From Hydrogenophaga sp. Root209 (GTDB taxonomy: Bacteria; Pseudomonadota; Gammaproteobacteria; Burkholderiales; Burkholderiaceae_C), in assembly GCF_001428625.1 (NCBI RefSeq), contig NZ_LMIE01000008.1:1-64000 (forward strand): 64,000 nucleotides of DNA, written 5' to 3'. Position numbers and translations under genes: made by a program. Numbering within the stretch: position 1 is the stretch's first letter; the number at the start of each line of letters is the position of its first letter. The notes beneath the pieces are model-generated. The model made no database searches and was not told the DNA's origin. It was given only the letters and a program-made list of their open reading frames with translations. Of this stretch, positions 59,705 through 64,000 are shown one piece after another.

Positions 59705-60556
59705 ATGACTTTCCTCGACATGCTGCGCGGCGCCGAGCGCCAGAACCGCTCCCTGCTCTGCGTCGGCCTTGACCCGGACCCGGCGCGCTTTCCCTCCAGG
59801 TTCAAAGGCGATGCCAGCCGCATCTACGATTTTTGTGCCGCCATCGTCGAGGCCACGGCCGACACCGCCATCGCTTTCAAGCCGCAGATCGCCTACTTCG
59901 CCGCGCACCGCGCCGAAGAGCAGCTCGAGCGCCTCATGGAGCACATGCGCCGCGCCGCGCCGCAGGTGCCGGTGATCCTGGACGCCAAGCGCGGCGACAT
60001 CGGCAGCACGGCGCAGCAGTACGCCATCGAGGCCTTCGAGCGCTACGGCGCCGACGCGGTGACGCTCTCGCCGTTCATGGGCTTCGACTCGGTGCAGCCC
60101 TACCTGCAGTACCACGGCAAGGGCGCGTTCCTCTTGTGCCGGACCTCCAACCCCGGGGGCGACGATCTGCAGAACCAGCGACTGGCGTCCGTGGAAGGTG
60201 CGCCGCTGCTCTACGAACACGTGGCCAGGCTCGCGCAAGGACCATGGAACCTCAACGGCCAGCTCGGCCTGGTGGTGGGCGCCACCTACCCGGCCGAGAT
60301 CGAGCGTGTGCGTGAGATTGCGCCCACCTTGCCGTTGCTGATCCCCGGTGTGGGCGCACAAGGCGGCGACGCCGTGGCCACCGTGCGCGCTGGCTTGCGG
60401 GTGCAGGGCGACACGACCACGGGGCCGATCATCGTGAACTCGTCGCGCGCCATCCTGTATGCGTCCGATGGCGACGACTTCGCGGCAGCGGCGCGCCGGG
60501 TGGCGCTCAAAACCCGTGACGAATTGCAGGCCGCCGGTGCAGCGGGGCCCGCATGA
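59705..60556 (+). CDS. pyrF: Orotidine-5'-phosphate decarboxylase, type 2
   Basis: The 283-residue enzyme decarboxylates OMP to UMP. The type 2 signature with catalytic Lys-Asp is in [17 protein letters not shown] (about 94-110), and [13 protein letters not shown] is near the start. The ATG of the first GST gene overlaps the pyrF stop (ATGA). With TAAAAT just upstream it appears leaderless. Confidence 0.95.
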   Translation: MTFLDMLRGAERQNRSLLCVGLDPDPARFPSRFKGDASRIYDFCAAIVEATADTAIAFKPQIAYFAAHRAEEQLERLMEHMRRAAPQVPVILDAKRGDIGSTAQQYAIEAFERYGADAVTLSPFMGFDSVQPYLQYHGKGAFLLCRTSNPGGDDLQNQRLASVEGAPLLYEHVARLAQGPWNLNGQLGLVVGATYPAEIERVREIAPTLPLLIPGVGAQGGDAVATVRAGLRVQGDTTTGPIIVNSSRAILYASDGDDFAAAARRVALKTRDELQAAGAAGPA

Positions 60557-61266
60557 TCGATCTCTACACGGCGGCAACGCCCAACGGACACAAAGTGTCC
60601 ATCGCGCTGGAAGAACTCGGGCTCCCGTACACGCTGAAGGTGCTTGACCTCTCCCAGGGTGAGCAGAAGACGCCGGCCTTCCTGGCGATCAATCCCAACG
60701 GTCGCATCCCGGCCATCGTCGACCACGGAATGGACGATTTCGCGGTGTTCGAGTCCGGCGCCTGCCTCGTTTACCTGGCCGAGAAAACCGGCCAGCTGAT
60801 GCCCGCCGATGTGAAAGGCCGCTCGCTGGTGATGCAGTGGCTGATGTTCCAGATGGGCGGCATCGGCCCGATGATGGGCCAGGCCAATGTGTTCTTTCGG
60901 TACTTTCCCGAGAAGATCCCGTCGGTGATCGATCGCTACCAAGGCGAGAGCAAGCGCCTGTTCCGTGTGCTCGACGAACGCCTGAAAGACCACGAGTTCC
61001 TGGCTGGCGACTACTCCATTGCCGACATCGCGAACTGGGCCTGGGTGCGCACGCACCGGTGGTCGGGCGTGGACGTCGATGACTTGCCGAACCTCGTTCG
61101 CTGGCGCGACGCGATCCGCGCACGCCCGGCTGTGCAGCGCGGCATCGAGCGCCCGGCGTCCCGGGTGGACCTCACGCGAGATGGCGATGCCGGTGCTCAG
61201 CGGTTTGCCGAAGAAGCCCGCCGCATGGTGGAGATGGGCCAGAGCTTGAAGGGCTCTGCGCCATGA
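60553..61266 (+). CDS. Glutathione S-transferase, YfcG/YghU-like
   Basis: A 237-residue GST with a thioredoxin-fold N-terminal domain ([50 protein letters not shown]) and a helical C-terminal domain ([17 protein letters not shown]). The TPNGHK start is typical of the Nu-class/YfcG group, often disulphide reductases. It overlaps pyrF by 4 bp and the next GST by 4 bp, so the three are translated together though they lack an obvious joint pathway. Confidence 0.88.
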   Translation: MIDLYTAATPNGHKVSIALEELGLPYTLKVLDLSQGEQKTPAFLAINPNGRIPAIVDHGMDDFAVFESGACLVYLAEKTGQLMPADVKGRSLVMQWLMFQMGGIGPMMGQANVFFRYFPEKIPSVIDRYQGESKRLFRVLDERLKDHEFLAGDYSIADIANWAWVRTHRWSGVDVDDLPNLVRWRDAIRARPAVQRGIERPASRVDLTRDGDAGAQRFAEEARRMVEMGQSLKGSAP

Positions 61267-61880
61267 AGCTGTATGTCTCGCCCCGCGCGCCCAACCCCCG
61301 CCGGGTCCAGATGTTCCTGGTCGAGAAGTCCATCGAGGGCCTGGCGCTCGTCAACATCGACCTGAATGCTCAAGAGCACAAACAAGCCGCCTACCTGGCC
61401 AAAAGCCCGCTGGCACGCGTGCCCGCGCTGGAACTGGACGACGGCCGCGTGCTCACCGAAACCCGCGCCATCTGCACTTACCTGGAGGGCCTGCACCCCG
61501 AGCCCAACCTGATGGGGCGCGACGCGCAGGAACGCGCTTTCATCGAAATGGCGGACCGGCGCATGGAGTGGTACCTGATGCTGCCGCTGGCCAACGCCAT
61601 CCGCCACACCCATCCCGGGCTGGCACCGCTGGAGCAGCCACAGTTCCCCGACTTCGGTCTGTCGCAACTGGCCAAGGCGAAGGAAACGGCGGTCTGGCTC
61701 GATGCGGAGTTGCAGCGCCAACCCTGGGTGGCCGGAGACCGCTTCACCATCGCCGACATCACCGCGTTCTGCACCGTGGAGTTCGGCAAGCTGATGCGGT
61801 TCAAGCCCGCCGATGCGGGTCTGCACGCGCTGCAGGCCTGGCGCGACACAGTGGCCGCACGGCCCAGCGCCGCGGCCTGA
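61263..61880 (+). CDS. Glutathione S-transferase, second of the pair
   Basis: A 205-residue [23 protein letters not shown] at the start, [20 protein letters not shown] for the glutathione contact, and [20 protein letters not shown] in the C-terminal domain. It is about 30% similar by eye to its neighbour, so it is not a recent duplicate. Its stop lies 11 bp from the convergent CYTH-CHAD gene. The physiological substrate is unknown. Confidence 0.87.
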   Translation: MKLYVSPRAPNPRRVQMFLVEKSIEGLALVNIDLNAQEHKQAAYLAKSPLARVPALELDDGRVLTETRAICTYLEGLHPEPNLMGRDAQERAFIEMADRRMEWYLMLPLANAIRHTHPGLAPLEQPQFPDFGLSQLAKAKETAVWLDAELQRQPWVAGDRFTIADITAFCTVEFGKLMRFKPADAGLHALQAWRDTVAARPSAAA

Positions 61881-61890
61881 ACGCGCCACT

Positions 61891-63465
61891 TCAACCCCAG
61901 GGGGTCGGGGCTTTTTCCAGCGAACGCTCCATGGCGGGCAGCCCGGTGAGTCCGGCTTCCAGCCGGGCGTGCAGGGCCTGCTGCCAGCCGACCACCCGGG
62001 GTGAGGCCGGGCCCGGCGGGGCCGAGGCCAGCAGAGCGTGCGCGGTCGTGAGGTCGTTGAGCTGACCCAGCAATTGCTGCGCGTCGGCCAGCGCGGCGGT
62101 GCTGCGCGCCACACGCTTGGGCGGCAGCACGCTGGCCAGAAACTCCTGTGCGTAGCGCAGCTTCTTCAGCGAAATGCGCAAGGCATGCCGCCCCTCGGGA
62201 CCCATGCGACGCGCCGCCCTGGCCTGCTGCCGCAACGCGGCATGGCGTTCGCGCAAGCTGGCCTGCGCCCACGCCGCCAGACCTTGCCCGCCGGCGGTCT
62301 CGGCCTGCGGCCTGTCTGCGGGTCGCAGGCACAGCACCGCGCGGGTGAAGGCCAGCAGGCGCAGCGCATGTTCGCGGCTGCCCAGCGCATCCGCGGCGCG
62401 CTGCCAGGCCGCTCGCCGCTGGTCCTGCACCCAGCCCAGCAGCACCTGCGCCGAGGTGTCGGCCGCTCCCACCGGGTCCGGCTCGTCGGCCACCAGTTCG
62501 GGCAACCACTCGGTGGCGAACACGTCCCAGTTGCGCGCGTCGCCCAATTGGTTGGTCAACACCTTCCACTCGGCCGACCAGTGCGCGGCAAAGCGGGCCG
62601 GCAGGTGTGCGCGAAAGATGCGCAGGCCGGTGCGCATCCGCCGCAGTGCCACACGCGCCTGGTGCACGAACTCAGGGTCGGGCAGCGCGCCCTCGGCGCT
62701 CGGCAGCAGCACACCGGCCTCGTTGGCCTGCAGGTGGGTCAGGCAACTCAGGGCCGCCGCGCGAAAAGCCTGCACCGGGTGCATGCCTGCCTGCAACTGC
62801 AGCACCGTCGCCTTCACCGGCTGCATCCGCTCGCCCATGAAGAGCGCGTAACCACGTTCGGCCTTGCTTCGGTTGGCCGGCAACAGGCGCAGCGCGCTGG
62901 ACGCCTGCCCCCGTGGGCCAAGCGCCAGCGTGTGGGCCAGATCGAGCAGAGCGTCCACGGGGCCTTCGAGCAACTCGAGTTCCAGTTCAAGAATGGGCTG
63001 GCGGTGGTTGCCCTGCGCGGTGCCGGTGCCGATGAAACCCTGGTCCAGGGCCACTTCCACCTGGGCCAGACCGTGCTGCAGCACCCAGCTGCGCCGGGTG
63101 AAGTCGGTGCGAAACACCGGCACCAGTTGCCATGCCACGCTGGCCAGTTGCGCGGCCAGCGCCGGATCGCTCACCAGCGAGGCGAAGTCGAATGCGCCCG
63201 GCTGGGTGGGCGCTTCCCACTCACCGCGCTGCGACAAGCCCCCCACCGACTGCCCGGCGGTCTTCACCGTGAGCAGCGTCTGGCGCCCCACGCGGCGTTC
63301 GCGCACGGCCATGCGCCGCTCGCGCAGCGCCAGGGTGGAGGTGTCGAAGTAGGTGTTGAACAAACGCTCACGCCGTGCCGGCTGTGCCTTGAGAAGGGGG
63401 TGCCTCAGCAGATCCGCCAGGTCTTGCGGATGCACTTCGAGCTTGAGTTCGGTTTCTTGAGACAA
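61891..63465 (-). CDS. CYTH-CHAD domain protein (inorganic triphosphatase-like)
   Basis: A 524-residue protein. The N-terminal CYTH domain (about 1-200) opens with the diagnostic E-x-E-x-K (ETELKLEV) and binds triphosphate and metal; it is like YgiF, which hydrolyses inorganic triphosphate. The C-terminal CHAD domain (about 230-520) has conserved histidines in FVHQARVALRRMRTGLRIFR and HALRISLKKLRYAQEF, and is thought to bind polyphosphate. The start is ATG at 63465 in the codon before SQETELK. It is monocistronic, with nothing of note in 63466-63630 except the upstream region of the next gene. Confidence 0.9.
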   Translation of the reverse strand: MSQETELKLEVHPQDLADLLRHPLLKAQPARRERLFNTYFDTSTLALRERRMAVRERRVGRQTLLTVKTAGQSVGGLSQRGEWEAPTQPGAFDFASLVSDPALAAQLASVAWQLVPVFRTDFTRRSWVLQHGLAQVEVALDQGFIGTGTAQGNHRQPILELELELLEGPVDALLDLAHTLALGPRGQASSALRLLPANRSKAERGYALFMGERMQPVKATVLQLQAGMHPVQAFRAAALSCLTHLQANEAGVLLPSAEGALPDPEFVHQARVALRRMRTGLRIFRAHLPARFAAHWSAEWKVLTNQLGDARNWDVFATEWLPELVADEPDPVGAADTSAQVLLGWVQDQRRAAWQRAADALGSREHALRLLAFTRAVLCLRPADRPQAETAGGQGLAAWAQASLRERHAALRQQARAARRMGPEGRHALRISLKKLRYAQEFLASVLPPKRVARSTAALADAQQLLGQLNDLTTAHALLASAPPGPASPRVVGWQQALHARLEAGLTGLPAMERSLEKAPTPWG

Positions 63466-63630
63466 GGAAATACCCGGTGAAGAAGCATGTGCTTGGAGGT
63501 GCGAGTCTGCCAGCCTGCGGTCGTTCGATGATCGGCACCCGCACCGCGACGGCCGCGCAGATGTAACTACTCGTGCGGCAAGGCAACGAAGTAGACTGTT
63601 CTCGACCCCACAACACAGGAGATCTGCACC

Positions 63631-64000
63631 ATGAATGCAACGCGCAGCACTCTATGGGCTTTCGCTGGCCTGAGCCTGGCGATGGCTCTCTCGGCCGCCC
63701 CCGCGCTGGCCGAAAAACCCGACCATGCCGGCGGCGGCAAGAACAAGTGGGAAAAATCCGACCGCGGCGGCAAGAGCAGCAAAGGCGATCGCGACGCCCA
63801 GCCGCGCCACACCCAACAAGCCTCGGGCGATCGCTCGTCGACCAACGTCGCGGTGCAGATCAACATCGGCGGCTATTTCCAGGACAGCCAGCGCGTGGCG
63901 GTGCGCGAGTACTACGAGCCGCGCTTTCGCGCCGGCAACTGCCCGCCGGGTCTGGCCAAGAAAAACAACGGCTGCATGCCCCCGGGCCAAGCCAAGAAGT
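63631..64000 (+). CDS. Secreted basic protein, RcnB/CigR-like (cut by window end)
   Basis: The first 123 codons are present. A signal peptide ends PALA-EK (about residue 27), followed by a lysine/glycine/arginine-rich low-complexity stretch (about 28-70). [20 protein letters not shown] and [20 protein letters not shown] then lead toward [11 protein letters not shown] at the edge, a pattern seen in small periplasmic proteins annotated as RcnB or anti-virulence CigR-like. ACAGGAG precedes the ATG by 12 nt. The C-terminus is missing, so the assignment is tentative. Confidence 0.65.
   Translation, partial: MNATRSTLWAFAGLSLAMALSAAPALAEKPDHAGGGKNKWEKSDRGGKSSKGDRDAQPRHTQQASGDRSSTNVAVQINIGGYFQDSQRVAVREYYEPRFRAGNCPPGLAKKNNGCMPPGQAKK

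Overview
The window is about 66% GC chromosome from a beta-proteobacterium, most likely a Comamonadaceae member close to Hydrogenophaga. This rests on the ribosomal protein sequences, the glpR/glpK plus GlpSTPQV-type glycerol ABC cluster, the recG-oxyR-dps-ubiA order, and orphan Bug/TTT receptors. The genus is an inference; no 16S rRNA is present.

Layout: (1) 1-3345 is a lower-GC island of mobile debris abutting the 3' side of an initiator tRNA gene. It holds an IS3-like end that cuts a phage-type integrase, an excisionase-like gene, a divergent HTH repressor with two matching operators, a 487-bp internally deleted IS21-family element with 7-bp target duplications, and a complete IS1182-family element. 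(2) 3346-12580 (minus strand) is the spc+alpha ribosomal operon, rplN to rplQ, with secY, infA, rpmJ and rpoA. It starts at a strong promoter and ends in tRNA-fMet and a terminator. An intrinsic terminator and a possible RNA switch sit in front of rpsD. (3) 12603-22774 is a glycerol regulon: a six-gene ABC transport set plus glpD on the minus strand, facing glpR-glpK on the plus strand across GlpR-like half-sites. (4) 22807-32159 holds proC, a small lipoprotein gene between two covarying 99-bp palindromes, ubiA, dps, oxyR, recG (with two repeat-derived in-frame insertions), queA, a cytochrome c and tgt. (5) 32169-49559 is accessory metabolism: an amidase/Bug receptor/LysR group, an MFS transporter, a DUF2145 group, pyk, fba, and an IclR/CoA-ligase/Bug group. 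(6) 49668-63465 holds purC, purE, purK, Sua5, dacB, tsaB, rimI, a family-4 UDG, pyrF, two GSTs and a CYTH-CHAD protein. A secreted protein gene runs off the right edge.

Recurrent themes are GC-rich palindromic repeats (four families, called R1-R4 here), which sit between genes and also inside recG, and a fixed 6-nt gap between -10-like hexamers and ATG at six genes, which suggests leaderless mRNAs. The most promising leads are the R4 palindromes, the recG insertions, the rpsD leader, the purC leader ORF and the asymmetric glycerol ABC ATPase pair.
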